Assembly (NCBI RefSeq): GCF_000196515.1
Contig: NC_014248.1
Location: forward strand, 3,042,001-3,106,000
Origin: 'Nostoc azollae' 0708
GTDB taxonomy: Bacteria; Cyanobacteriota; Cyanobacteriia; Cyanobacteriales; Nostocaceae
Reading direction: 5' to 3'
Length of the DNA: 64,000 nucleotides
How positions within the stretch are numbered: the stretch's first letter is position 1; the number at the start of each line of letters is the position of its first letter. The position numbers and the translations under genes are program-made. The notes under the pieces were generated by a model. The model was not told the DNA's origin, ran no database searches, and saw only the letters and a list, made by a program, of their open reading frames with translations. Below, piece after piece: positions 1 through 8,471 of this stretch.

Positions 1-360
1 GAGTAAATCATTTTCTTGCCGCACTGGTAGGGAAAGTACACAGAAATTTTGTTGATTTTTAGCTACAAGTTGAGGATTCTCAGCTTGAGGAATGTGAGTA
101 CAAATACCCCGACCATCAAACTGCCAACCGTGATAACTACACATGAGATTCCCAGTTTTATCGTCTACTCTTCCTTCACTCAAGGGTGCAAGACGGTGAG
201 GACACTGATCTAAAAATACACGGTAATTGTCTGCATCTCTAGGCTTCCATATAACTAATCGAATTCCTAATAAAGTTACGGGAACAGGTCGCGGTGAATC
301 AAGGTCCTCAACTGGTGAGAGAGGATACCAGTGGTGGAAAAAGTTGAATTCAGCTTGCAT
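1..360 (-). CDS. Rieske [2Fe-2S] oxygenase, N-terminal part (runs off the window)
   Basis: The 120 codons from the ATG at 360 down to base 1 are open and continue past the window edge. The protein has a Rieske iron-sulfur site, CPHR (Cys53, His55) and CSYHGW (Cys74, His77), about 20 residues apart, as in the N-terminal domain of ring-hydroxylating oxygenases. The start with HHWYPLSP and the spacing resemble the pheophorbide a oxygenase/Lls1 group of cyanobacteria and plants, but the mononuclear iron domain lies outside the window, so the substrate cannot be named. Transcription runs away from the MoaD-like remnant at 410, so the 361-409 gap would hold its promoter. Confidence 0.8.
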   Translation of the reverse strand, partial: MQAEFNFFHHWYPLSPVEDLDSPRPVPVTLLGIRLVIWKPRDADNYRVFLDQCPHRLAPLSEGRVDDKTGNLMCSYHGWQFDGRGICTHIPQAENPQLVAKNQQNFCVLSLPVRQENDLL

Positions 361-409
361 TTGACTTCTTCTAAGAATCTTAGATAAGTAAGGGTGTAAT
401 AAGAATTTT

Positions 410-670
410 ATGTCTCAATCTGCAATTACTGTCACTATTAAATTGTTTGCTGCTTATCAGGAAGCGTATAGTCTGAGCGAATTAGTGCTGTAATTTCCTC
501 ATCGTACACCAGTAAAAGCGGTATGTGATCGCTTCATCTCTGAACACCCACAACTAGCAAAATGGCCTGAAGTTACCAGTTTTGGTATCAATCTTATCTT
601 TGTCGAATCACACACCCCTCTTAAAGATGGTGATGAAGTAGTACTCATTCCACCCGTTAGCGGTGGTTGA
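410..670 (+). pseudogene. MoaD/ThiS-type sulfur-carrier gene with one in-frame stop
   Basis: From the ATG at 410 the frame stays open to the TGA at 668-670 except for one TAA after residue 27 (VL*FPHRTP). The stop most simply derives from CAA. Translation past it gives a typical MoaD/ThiS family protein of about 86 residues: TVTIKLFAAYQE at the start, LKDGDEVVLIPPVSGG at the end. The C-terminal Gly-Gly, where the family carries its thiocarboxylate, is preserved. A related intact gene lies on the other side of thrC at 2233. The lesion looks young, since nothing else in the frame is damaged. Readthrough or restart could in principle give a product. Confidence 0.75.
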
Positions 671-689
671 ATCAGTTATCAGTTATGAG
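671..689. repeat. Short heptamer repeat, inverted relative to the one at 2171
   Basis: Directly after the stop of the MoaD-like pseudogene is ATCAGTTATCAGTTATGAG, two to three imperfect copies of the TTATCAG heptamer. This is the reverse complement of the CTGATAA unit repeated eight times downstream of thrC, so thrC is flanked by the same STRR motif in opposite orientations. Confidence 0.6.
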
Positions 690-717
690 TTGTTCTTCTC
701 CACATCTTCCCCAATCC

Positions 718-742
718 ATACCCGACTATTTTTATCGGGTAT
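718..742. promoter_or_regulatory. Stem-loop between the MoaD-like pseudogene and thrC
   Basis: ATACCCGA (718-725) pairs perfectly with TCGGGTAT (735-742) across a 9-nt AT-rich loop. It lies about 70 bp before the thrC start. There is no clear U-run after it, so a regulatory or mRNA-processing role is as likely as termination of the upstream gene. Only the structure is seen. Confidence 0.35.
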
Positions 743-811
743 GTTTGACGTGCATTTTTGCTCGTGTTACTATCATTCCAAAGTTGATGGAAATACGGGG
801 ACAGCTAGTTT

Positions 812-2116
812 ATGACTCAGGCGATCGCAAACTTAAACCAAGCCAACACTTCCATATTGAAAGCACTGAAGTGTAAAGAATGTGGAGCAGAATATGAACT
901 CCAAGCTAGTCATGTTTGTGAGTTATGCTTTGGTCCATTGGAAGTAAAGTATGACTATGATGTTTTGCGTCAGTCTGTAAGTCGAAAAAGTATTGAAACT
1001 GGTCCCAACTCTATTTGGCGTTATCGTCACTTTTTACCCATTACTACCGATAATTACATAGATGTGGGAACGGGTATGACTCCCCTGGTACGTTCCCAGC
1101 GTCTTGCCCGTCGCCTGGGTTTAAATAAACTTTATATTAAAAATGATGCCGTCAACATGCCTACCCTGAGCTTTAAGGATCGGGTGGTAACAGTTGCACT
1201 AAGTAGAGCTAGAGAATTAGGATTTACGACTGTTTCCTGTGCAAGTACTGGCAACTTGGCAAATTCAACCGCTGCGATCGCAGCCCATGCTGGTTTAGAT
1301 TGTTGTGTTTTTATTCCTGCTGACTTAGAAGCTGGTAAAGTATTGGGTAGCTTAATTTACAGCCCTACTCTCATGGCTGTAAAAGGAAATTACGATCAAG
1401 TTAACCGTCTCTGCTCAGAAGTTGCTAATACACACGGCTGGGGTTTTGTCAATATTAATTTACGTCCTTATTACTCCGAAGGTTCCAAAACACTAGGCTT
1501 TGAAGTTGCAGAACAACTAGGGTGGGAACTACCTGACCATATAGTTGCACCACTCGCTTCTGGTTCTCTCTTCACCAAAATTTATAAAGGTTTCAAAGAA
1601 TTTACAGAAGTTGGTTTGCTAGAAGGTAAGAATGTTCGTTTCAGCGGCGCACAAGCGGAAGGATGTTCCCCCATAGCCACAGCTTTTAAAGAAAAAAGAG
1701 ACTTTATTCAACCCGTTAAACCGAATACCATCGCTAAATCTATCGCCATTGGCAACCCAGCAGATGGAGTTTATGCTGTAGAAATCGCTCAAAAAACAGG
1801 CGGTAACATTGAATCTGTCAATGATGCAGAAATTATTAACGGTATCAAACTACTAGCAGAAACTGAAGGTATCTTCACAGAAACCGCAGGTGGTACAACT
1901 GTTGCCGTCCTGAAAAAATTAGTAGAAGCTGGCAAAATAGATCCAGATGAAACTACAGTGGTTTACATCACTGGTAACGGTTTAAAAACCCAAGAAGCAA
2001 TTCAAGGTTATGTTGGAGAACCTTTGACTATTGATGCCAAACTTGATAGTTTTGAACGGGCGCTAGAAAGATCCCGCACACTGGATCGCCTAGAATGGCA
2101 ACAAGTTCTTGTTTAG
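812..2116 (+). CDS. thrC: Threonine synthase
   Basis: A 434-residue PLP enzyme converting O-phosphohomoserine to threonine in the cytoplasm. The PLP-lysine motif TLSFKDR is present with Lys122, followed by the substrate/phosphate loop ASTGNLANS and the late glycine-rich ETAGGTT segment. The N-terminus carries a zinc-ribbon-like CKEC...CELC (Cys21, 24, 36, 39), typical of the longer ThrC form in cyanobacteria. A HIP1 octamer lies at 821-828, inside the first codons. It sits between two MoaD-like sulfur-carrier genes, the first now dead, and the intact one follows 116 bp downstream. The frame is complete. Confidence 0.93.
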   Translation: MTQAIANLNQANTSILKALKCKECGAEYELQASHVCELCFGPLEVKYDYDVLRQSVSRKSIETGPNSIWRYRHFLPITTDNYIDVGTGMTPLVRSQRLARRLGLNKLYIKNDAVNMPTLSFKDRVVTVALSRARELGFTTVSCASTGNLANSTAAIAAHAGLDCCVFIPADLEAGKVLGSLIYSPTLMAVKGNYDQVNRLCSEVANTHGWGFVNINLRPYYSEGSKTLGFEVAEQLGWELPDHIVAPLASGSLFTKIYKGFKEFTEVGLLEGKNVRFSGAQAEGCSPIATAFKEKRDFIQPVKPNTIAKSIAIGNPADGVYAVEIAQKTGGNIESVNDAEIINGIKLLAETEGIFTETAGGTTVAVLKKLVEAGKIDPDETTVVYITGNGLKTQEAIQGYVGEPLTIDAKLDSFERALERSRTLDRLEWQQVLV

Positions 2117-2170
2117 TCCTTATTCAGTGGTCATTATTTGTTAGCAAATTAATAACTGAATCAATGACCA

Positions 2171-2226
2171 CTGATAACTGATAACTGATAACTGATAACT
2201 GATAACTGATAACTGATAACTGATAA
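2171..2226. repeat. STRR: eight perfect copies of CTGATAA
   Basis: Eight exact head-to-tail copies of CTGATAA occupy 56 bp and end 6 bp before the ATG of the MoaD-like gene at 2233, so they replace the usual ribosome-binding-site region. Heptanucleotide STRRs of this kind are typical of heterocystous cyanobacteria. The copy number probably varies between strains. Confidence 0.95.
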
Positions 2227-2232
2227 TTAACT

Positions 2233-2508
2233 ATGGCCGTAACTGTTTTAGTTCCTACTGCTCTACAAAAATTTACAAATAACCAAGCTTCTCTAGAGTG
2301 CAGTGGTAGTAACATTTCCGAATTATTCGACTCCTTAGAGGAAGCTTGTCCTGGTATCAAGTCACGTTTGTGTGATGAAGCAGGAAAACCAAGACGCTTT
2401 TTAAACTTGTATGTCAACAGTGAAGACATTCGCTTTTTACAACATACAGAAACGCCCCTTAAAGATGGTGATGAAGTGAGTATAGTTCCGGCTGTTGCTG
2501 GTGGTTGA
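2233..2508 (+). CDS. MoaD/ThiS family small sulfur-carrier protein
   Basis: A 91-residue ubiquitin-fold protein starting [14 protein letters not shown] and ending [17 protein letters not shown], the acidic turn and C-terminal Gly-Gly typical of MoaD, ThiS and CysO-type carriers. The family is adenylated and thiocarboxylated on the last glycine and donates sulfur to molybdopterin, thiamine or an amino acid. The position directly behind thrC, with no moaE, moeB or thi gene in view, suggests an amino-acid-linked carrier; this is inference. The start is set by homology, because the upstream bases are the CTGATAA array with no Shine-Dalgarno sequence. The frame is intact. Confidence 0.85.
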   Translation: MAVTVLVPTALQKFTNNQASLECSGSNISELFDSLEEACPGIKSRLCDEAGKPRRFLNLYVNSEDIRFLQHTETPLKDGDEVSIVPAVAGG

Positions 2509-2728
2509 TATATTTAAGTAGTATTAGCCAACGTTTGAATGCTGATTATCTGGGTGGTGTCTGTATTGCTTACCATTCCAGATTGTTTTTTGAGTTTGTA
2601 GTTCAAAATTAGTTGAAATTCTCAAACAGCGATCTGAAGAAAGTTAGCACTATGTCAAAATGAAAGTGAATGACTATCGCAAGGTAAGCAACTCGCTCGA
2701 AAAGCTAGATAAAGGATTGACCTGAGAA

Positions 2729-3295
2729 ATGGCAGAAGAAACCAATCAAAATCAAGCGGGAGAAGTGCCTCCCAGTCGTGATGTACCAGTAGCATCAGGC
2801 CTTCCGACAGCTAACATACCAGATCCCAAAACAGCAAACACAGCAGTTAACCCGAATGCTGCTGTACCTGCTGAAGAAAAATCCCCTGTTGCTAAACCTG
2901 CAGCTAAAAAAGGAAAACCTCCTGCGGTGGAAGATAAACCATTTGAAGAGTTTATCCAGCAAGAATACTTACCAGCTTTGCAAAAGGTGATCGCACAGGA
3001 AGGAGTACCAGATGTACAATTGACTTTTGCCAAGCAGACCTATCCCATTGTTGGATTTAACTCAGCCGAAGAATGTTGGCAAATTATCGGCTCTTGGCAA
3101 AATGGACAACGCCAATTTAACGTCTATTTCCCCGAAGCAGATATTCAAGGGAAAAAGGGATTTTCTTGTAACGAAGGCAAAAAACCCAGCACCCTTGAAT
3201 CTTTCTTAATAGATGAACGCAAAACTACCCTTGATTTGTTGGTATCTCGCCTAGTTTACCGTTTAAACGGTCAAAAGTGGCTAGGTAGAAATTAA
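2729..3295 (+). CDS. DUF2996 family protein
   Basis: A 188-residue protein with a low-complexity Pro/Ala/Lys-rich first 70 residues (predicted disordered) and a conserved C-terminal domain from PFEEFIQQEYLPAL through FNSAEECWQIIGSW to the end. This layout matches the DUF2996 family, found in cyanobacteria and plant plastids. The molecular role is not known to me. No signal peptide or membrane segment is visible. It stands alone, 220 bp after the MoaD-like gene and followed by a hairpin, so it is probably a single transcript. Confidence 0.75.
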   Translation: MAEETNQNQAGEVPPSRDVPVASGLPTANIPDPKTANTAVNPNAAVPAEEKSPVAKPAAKKGKPPAVEDKPFEEFIQQEYLPALQKVIAQEGVPDVQLTFAKQTYPIVGFNSAEECWQIIGSWQNGQRQFNVYFPEADIQGKKGFSCNEGKKPSTLESFLIDERKTTLDLLVSRLVYRLNGQKWLGRN

Positions 3296-3359
3296 TTATT
3301 GGTCAGTGGTTATTGGTAGTCTATAAGTGCTTTTTGTTGCTTCAATTCATGAAAATAAT

Positions 3360-3391
3360 AGATAACGATTCCTGTAACGGTGTCGTTATCT
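3360..3391. terminator. Hairpin downstream of the DUF2996 gene
   Basis: AGATAACGA (3360-3368) and TCGTTATCT (3383-3391) form a perfect 9-bp stem around a 14-nt loop. It lies 65 bp after the stop codon. There is no T-run after it, so it may be a processing or transcript-end structure and not a classical intrinsic terminator. Confidence 0.4.
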
Positions 3392-3614
3392 CTTCTCACA
3401 TAGCCATTCTCAACTCATGATTCCGTCACAACCTGGGTAACAACTAAAGATTTGTTGCAACTCTTAACTTTTTATTTGCCTTTTTCGCACCTAGACCTTG
3501 CTACACTGTATTTCATACAAATGAAATTATTGTCCTTAGCTACACCTTGTGAGAGCATAAGCTTTAACTATTTGGTGTACTCAAAATTAAGAAAAATAAA
3601 AGAGCAATCAAGAC

Positions 3615-4691
3615 ATGGTAGATTCCCTAAAAAAACCAGACTTTGAGGAAATGCGTCCAGGCGTTAAAGTCCCTTCTAGAGAAACCCTTTTAACACCACG
3701 TTTTTACACAACAGACTTTGATAAAATGGCGCAGATGGATATCTCCGTCAACCAAAACGAGTTACAAGCTATCCTCGAAGAATTTCGAGTTGACTACAAC
3801 CGCCATCACTTTATTCGGGATGCCGAATTTGAACAATCCTGGGATCATATTGATGGGGAAACTCGGCAGTTGTTCGTTGAATTTTTGGAACGTTCCTGTA
3901 CTGCGGAGTTTTCCGGATTTTTGCTTTATAAAGAACTTGGCCGCCGCTTAAAAGAGAAAAGCCCTTTATTAGCAGAATGCTTCAACCTGATGTCACGGGA
4001 CGAAGCCCGTCATGCTGGGTTTTTGAACAAAGCCATGACAGACTTTAATCTGTCCCTAGATTTAGGTTTTTTGACCAAGAGCCGCAGTTATACCTTCTTT
4101 AAGCCGAAATTCATCTTCTACGCTACCTATCTTTCTGAGAAGATTGGTTATTGGCGCTATATCACCATTTATCGTCATTTAGAATCCCATCCTGAAGACC
4201 AGATTTATCCAATTTTCCGCTTCTTTGAAAATTGGTGTCAGGATGAAAACCGCCATGGTGACTTCTTTGATGCCGTCATGAGAGCGCAGCCACAAATGCT
4301 CAGTGATTGGAAGGCTAAATTATGGACTCGGTTCTTCCTGTTGTCAGTATTTGCAACAATGTATCTCAATGACATTCAACGGAAAGATTTTTATGCTTCC
4401 TTGGGTTTGGATGCGCGAGAGTACGACATTCATGTAATTAAGAAGACCAATGAAACCGCAGGTCGAGTCTTCCCACTCATGTTAGATGTTGATAATCCAG
4501 AGTTTTATCAGCGTTTGGATGTTTGTGTCAAAAATAACGAAAAATTGACAGCAATTTCCAAGTCTAATACCCCCAAATTCCTGCAATTCCTCCAAAAACT
4601 GCCAATTTACATTTCTCATGGTTGGCAATTATTAAACCTATACCTCATAAAACCCATTGATGCGATTTCTGCTCACGGTCAAGCTCGGTAA
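3615..4691 (+). CDS. acsF: Mg-protoporphyrin IX monomethyl ester oxidative cyclase
   Basis: A 358-residue di-iron enzyme of chlorophyll synthesis that closes the isocyclic ring of Mg-protoporphyrin monomethyl ester with O2, giving protochlorophyllide. The two iron-binding motifs are present: RDEARH (Glu130, His133) and DENRH (Glu211, His214). The length and the opening [12 protein letters not shown] fit cyanobacterial AcsF (ChlA). The start ATG at 3615 suits the family's N-terminus. The gene is complete and followed by a good intrinsic terminator, so it is probably monocistronic. Cyanobacteria often carry a second low-oxygen copy, which is not in this window. Confidence 0.93.
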   Translation: MVDSLKKPDFEEMRPGVKVPSRETLLTPRFYTTDFDKMAQMDISVNQNELQAILEEFRVDYNRHHFIRDAEFEQSWDHIDGETRQLFVEFLERSCTAEFSGFLLYKELGRRLKEKSPLLAECFNLMSRDEARHAGFLNKAMTDFNLSLDLGFLTKSRSYTFFKPKFIFYATYLSEKIGYWRYITIYRHLESHPEDQIYPIFRFFENWCQDENRHGDFFDAVMRAQPQMLSDWKAKLWTRFFLLSVFATMYLNDIQRKDFYASLGLDAREYDIHVIKKTNETAGRVFPLMLDVDNPEFYQRLDVCVKNNEKLTAISKSNTPKFLQFLQKLPIYISHGWQLLNLYLIKPIDAISAHGQAR

Positions 4692-4735
4692 TTTAACTTG
4701 ATAGTGAACTTGATTGTGTAAAAATATTTATTAGT

Positions 4736-4765
4736 GGTTCTGTACACAACAGAGCCAATTTTTTG
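4736..4765 (+). terminator. Intrinsic terminator of acsF
   Basis: GGTTCTGT (4736-4743) and ACAGAGCC (4749-4756) form an 8-bp stem with one G-T wobble pair, followed by AATTTTTTG. It lies 45 bp after the acsF stop. Confidence 0.65.
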
Positions 4766-4846
4766 TTATTTTCAGCAGATTTAGGGATCAAATCCTAGAA
4801 AAACAGCGTCAACGCCTTTGGGAAATTAAAAATTCAGAAAAGATTA

Positions 4847-4973
4847 TACTCCCTTCCCAGTATGAAATTAGGGGTTATGAAATTAGGGGTGTGGGATTCC
4901 ACCTTACGCACAAGCATTATCCCTCTCCTCTAAACTATTACTATGACCTTATTCTTTTAGTGGGAAGGGAGTA
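4847..4973. repeat. MITE-like element with 13-bp perfect terminal inverted repeats (type D)
   Basis: TACTCCCTTCCCA at 4847-4859 is repeated as its exact reverse complement TGGGAAGGGAGTA at 4961-4973, giving a 127-bp unit with no open frame. Inside the left end, TATGAAATTAGGGGT is repeated twice in tandem (about 4861-4890). The form is that of a miniature inverted-repeat element, or possibly the two ends of a heavily deleted IS. No other copy was found in this window. Confidence 0.6.
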
Positions 4974-5024
4974 GCATTTGAGATTTTCGATTTTGGTAGG
5001 ACTTATATAACAGGTAGAATATCT

Positions 5025-6469
5025 ATGTTTAAAGGTTTTAGGAGTAAACTACCACTCCTGTTAGGTTTTTGCCTATTAAATAGTGTTAGTTTTTTACCTG
5101 CATCTGCTGTTGATGTTTGTGCAGAAAACACTGGTAAAGGAGACTTGAAAATAGCTGAACACTACGACAGAGATAGGGATGGAAGATATGACAACCAATA
5201 TGGGGAGAGAGGAAGTGATGGCCGTGCTGGAAAAGATGGACGCAGTGGACAGAACCAAACTCTTTCTGCTGAAGGTTCACCGCTAAGTCTTGACCTCTCA
5301 GGTAGAAATGGTGAAGATGGGGAAGCTGGAGAAAACGCTTCTAGTTCCAGATATGGTAAAGACTACAGTGAAAACGTCAACAGAGATATTAACCCCCCGG
5401 ATGGTGGTAATGGTGGTGTCGGTGGTAAAGGTAGAGATGGGGGAAAGGCCGATTCTCTCAGCGTTTATTACACCAATTTCGCAGATTTAACGAAAATTTT
5501 CATCTGTGCTACAGGGGGAGAAGGTGGATGTGGAGGCCGTGTTGGTCAGGGAACAAAAGGCTGCCTGTAACTGTCCTCCTAGAAAGTGGGAGGTAAAAAG
5601 CTGTAAAGGGACTCCCGGCACTCCTGATCATAAATGTACTAACAAAGTTTATCGGTGTTACGACGGTAGAAATAGAAGTGATGGGAGTGATGGACGGGAT
5701 GGTAAACGTAGCAGCTTAGGAACTTTAAGTATCATTAATAGTAAAGAACCTTTAGTAAAGGATAAACCAACTCAGAAAGTAGCCATTTCTTAACTAGATA
5801 CTCAACAGTTCAACCTTTCCAACAATAAATGGCAATTCCTTCAAGGTGCAGTTTCTCTATTAGCTGCCGATTCTGTGATTGCAGATGAATATCGAGAATT
5901 TGAATGGCGTTTAGAATGGACTCTTAAATTAATTTAGCAGGAAAAACAACCTAATTGGTAATTTTACTAATCAAACTGTCACACTCAATTTAAATGATAA
6001 CCAACAAGTATAAATTGCTTTTCCTGAAGATATATGAGTTGATGGTAGTGCCAAGACTCAGGATAAATTAACAGAATTTACTGTTAATTATGCAATTCCT
6101 AAACAAGAGGTGACACCCTTAGCAGTCTCGGAATTTTCTAGTGCGGGAGAAGACCTAAATTTAAAGGTAGTTGATTTAGCAGCAAAATGTGATTTAATCA
6201 ATACTCAATTTAAGGTAAAAAACCGGGCAAAGGTTAACTTCTCAGGTGCTTTCGATTATCAAAATTTTTATGAAGGAAAAATACCCGCTACATTGGTAAA
6301 TCGTGATTAAAATCGTTTTATCTTGGCTTTAGGTAAGCTAGAAATTCCTAGTGATGCCCTTAGTTCTGGTACAAATGTTGAGACTGAATTAGTGGCAATA
6401 GCTTCTTGAGCGGGAAGTTCTGCACAACAAACTCTCAGGTAGCAAGGTGCTATTCGCAGGAGTAGATAG
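5025..6469 (+). pseudogene. Secreted collagen-like glycine-rich protein, broken
   Basis: The 5' part encodes a signal peptide (LPLLLGFCLLN...PASA) and a Gly-rich, Asp/Arg/Lys-rich region with collagen-like G-x-y runs (GRAGKDGRSGQ, GEDGEAGE). Near 5565 the frame shifts. The next frame continues with a Cys-containing segment (CNCPPRKWEVKSCKG, KCTNKVYRCYDG) and GSDGRDGK-like repeats to a TAA at 5791. Recognisable coding continues in pieces with several further stops and shifts to about 6469 (AVSEFSSAGEDLNLKVVDL, LALGKLEIPSDAL). The original protein was probably about 480 residues, exported, with a C-terminal beta-rich domain. I know no function for this family. Confidence 0.65.
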
Positions 6470-6535
6470 TTAAAGAGCTGGAGGCTTAAACTAAAAAGCT
6501 TTTCTTGAAAAGGTTTTTCTTTCATTCATTAGTAA

Positions 6536-7114
6536 TTAATTTTTAGAAGATTTACCTTTATGTTTAACTATTTCGGAGAGAATATTTCCTATCGAAGCTA
6601 GCATCTGAGCTAGGAGAACACCGATAATAGCTATGTAGATTAGGGCATTTATTATATATTTATAATTACCAGCTTGATACCCACTTCAAATCAGAAAACC
6701 TAGTCCTTTTGAACCTGCAAGCATTTCTGTGGCAATGAGTTTAAACCAAGCTGTCCACAGTCCAATCTTCAGGGCTTTAAATATATAATGGATACCTACG
6801 CAAACGTTATTATCTTGTTTGCAAAACTTTTGAATCCCTGTGGCTGTTTCCACAATAACTGACGAGAGAATACGAATAAGAACGACAAAAATAGCTGCGA
6901 TGTCGTTTTCTTTAAGTAGAATTAAAGCAATGGGTGAAAATGCTATGGAAGTAATGCTATTTCGTATTTGTAATAATCGGCTAAATAGCTGATAAGCTAT
7001 AGCATTGACACCAATGGTATAGCCGATAAATATACCCAAAATAGCGGCGGGAATATAACATAAAAATAATGGTTGCAGGGTAGCAAGAATGTCTAATAAT
7101 ATACTACTTTTCAT
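6536..7114 (-). pseudogene. NrtB/CmpB/SsuC-type ABC transporter permease, broken
   Basis: Read from the ATG at 7114, the protein has hydrophobic helices and sequences typical of nitrate/bicarbonate/sulfonate permeases: SPIALILLKENDIAAIFVV, then TAWFKLIATEMLAGSKGLGF, which is the region touching the ATPase. An in-frame TGA at 6686-6688 cuts it after GLGFLI, and the same frame then continues SGYQAGNYKYIINALIYIA to a normal TAA at 6536. About 30 residues seem to be missing before KALKIGLW. No partner ATPase or binding protein is nearby. The exact substrate cannot be set. Confidence 0.65.
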
Positions 7115-7327
7115 TCCTCAGTTATGATTTGAAACCTCTGGGGAATCCTCAAGCAATAATAGCCAATATCTGTGAAAGGGAAGAGTTAAAAAAGATATAA
7201 GAATCCGACTAAATCAAATTTATCAATAAATACAAATTTCAGGAATAAGTTACATATCATTTCCATAGTTGACTTATTTTCATGTGAGGGCTAAATTCTA
7301 AAGGTACGCAAATTTCAACAACAAAAT

Positions 7328-7388
7328 CCCCGACTTCTTGAAGAAGTAAGGGATATAATAGCGTAGCTTAGTATAAGCTATATTCCTT
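7328..7388. terminator. Two palindromes downstream of the TIGR04376 gene
   Basis: CCCCGACTTCTT and AAGAAGTAAGGG (7328-7352) form a near-perfect hairpin of a type common in Nostoc intergenic regions. Next to it TAGCTTA GTA TAAGCTA (7364-7380) lies inside a longer stem reaching from AAGGGATATA to TATATTCCTT. On the minus strand both lie just after the stop codon at 7419, so they probably mark the 3' end of that mRNA. Confidence 0.5.
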
Positions 7389-7418
7389 AGTTTTCACAAA
7401 TCAAATAAGATTGCCATA

Positions 7419-8003
7419 TCAGTTAAATTGTTTTCCCAAATTCTGTTTCATTTTTTCTAATTCGTCTTGAGTTTCCCAACGACGAAACTGTTCTTCTAAG
7501 TCGTCCAATTTGCTAGAATGACTACTAGGTGGACTTTGCCAGGTATTAGTTTCTAAAAGCTGCTGGGTTTGAGCTTTAGCCCGTGCTGTTTGTGCTTCTG
7601 CTGCTTTAGCTTGGACTTCTTGACGACGCTGTTGAATTTTGCGTAGAAGTTCTTGGCATTGGGTAATGCGTTCTTTTAAACCTTGCATTTGTCCCCATTG
7701 TTGGTTTCCTTCCCGCAGGAGTAAGTCTTCTCTTGCCTGTGCTGGTGCGGCTAAATCCTCTCTACGTGCAGCCTTGGCTTTTTGAATACGGATGTGCCAA
7801 CCTTGTATTTCTTGCGCTGTAGAAAGAATTTTGTCTTGTGATCGCTTTTGCTTTAATTGTAAATCTGCAATTAGTTTTAGTGTATCCTCTTCTTGCTCCC
7901 GCAGCTGTTCTAGCAGCATTTCTAACTCCAACTCAGGGTTATTCCGCAAGAATTCTTCTAAACGATCTTCTAAAAACCGGCTTAAATCATCAAATAAACC
8001 CAC
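7419..8003 (-). CDS. TIGR04376 family coiled-coil protein
   Basis: A 194-residue protein beginning MGLFDDLSRFLEDRLEEFL, the conserved N-terminus of the cyanobacterial TIGR04376 family. Most of the rest (residues 25-150) is charged helix rich in Gln, Glu, Arg and Ala with heptad character, resembling PspA/IM30-type coiled coils. There is no signal peptide. The start is a GTG at 8003, fixed by the family N-terminus. The function is not known to me. The gene is intact amid dead neighbours, so it is probably under selection. The end is marked by palindromes at 7328-7388. Confidence 0.75.
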   Translation of the reverse strand: MGLFDDLSRFLEDRLEEFLRNNPELELEMLLEQLREQEEDTLKLIADLQLKQKRSQDKILSTAQEIQGWHIRIQKAKAARREDLAAPAQAREDLLLREGNQQWGQMQGLKERITQCQELLRKIQQRRQEVQAKAAEAQTARAKAQTQQLLETNTWQSPPSSHSSKLDDLEEQFRRWETQDELEKMKQNLGKQFN

Positions 8004-8471
8004 TGTGAGGACTCCAAATTTCGGGGGTGTGATTATTTCATTGTAATGATTACTATCAACTATGCCACTTCTGTAAGTCGTGATAGCATATCCCTGAAGA
8101 GAACCATACTAATTCCGAACCAATCATGATTTTAAATTTATTACTACAAATTAGAAAATAATTACCTTAAATTTTGTATTTGTAAGTCTGTATCATACCA
8201 GGATACATAATAAATTAATTTTTCATTTTCTGCCCAGGTTTAGCAACAGTGTGAGCTAGTACAGTATCAAATAATTCCTTTTAGTCTTAATTAATAATAT
8301 AGAATTATAAAGAATATGTAAGGAGTCAAAAGTCAGTAGGGATTTAGCAATACTAAATCCTTACAGGAATCAGAGTATGTGTACAATTCTGAATCCTGAT
8401 TATACAAATGTTTTAGGAAATCTGACGGCTGACTATTGATTGCTGACAGCTATATTAGCGATAATTGGGAT
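8004..8471. other. Intergenic region with a small hairpin, no gene seen
   Basis: AT-rich spacer. It holds the hairpin at 8340-8360 and, just before the HicB-like gene, a few scrambled CTGAC/GCTGAC units resembling decayed STRRs. I see no coding signal on either strand. Confidence 0.6.
8340..8360. repeat. Small palindrome GGATTTAG-CAATA-CTAAATCC
   Basis: A perfect 8-bp stem with a 5-nt loop. A close relative with GGGTTTAG and CTAAACCC arms is at 56065-56085, after exbD. Similar hairpins are scattered in Nostoc genomes. Confidence 0.6.

Noticed and set aside
2171-2226. Repeat array that could be taken for a CRISPR
   Set aside because: 7-bp head-to-tail units without spacers and no cas genes; it is an STRR.
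2124-2429. Minus-strand frame with repeated QLSVISY
   Set aside because: Its repeats are just the translated CTGATAA array; it overlaps the real MoaD-like gene.
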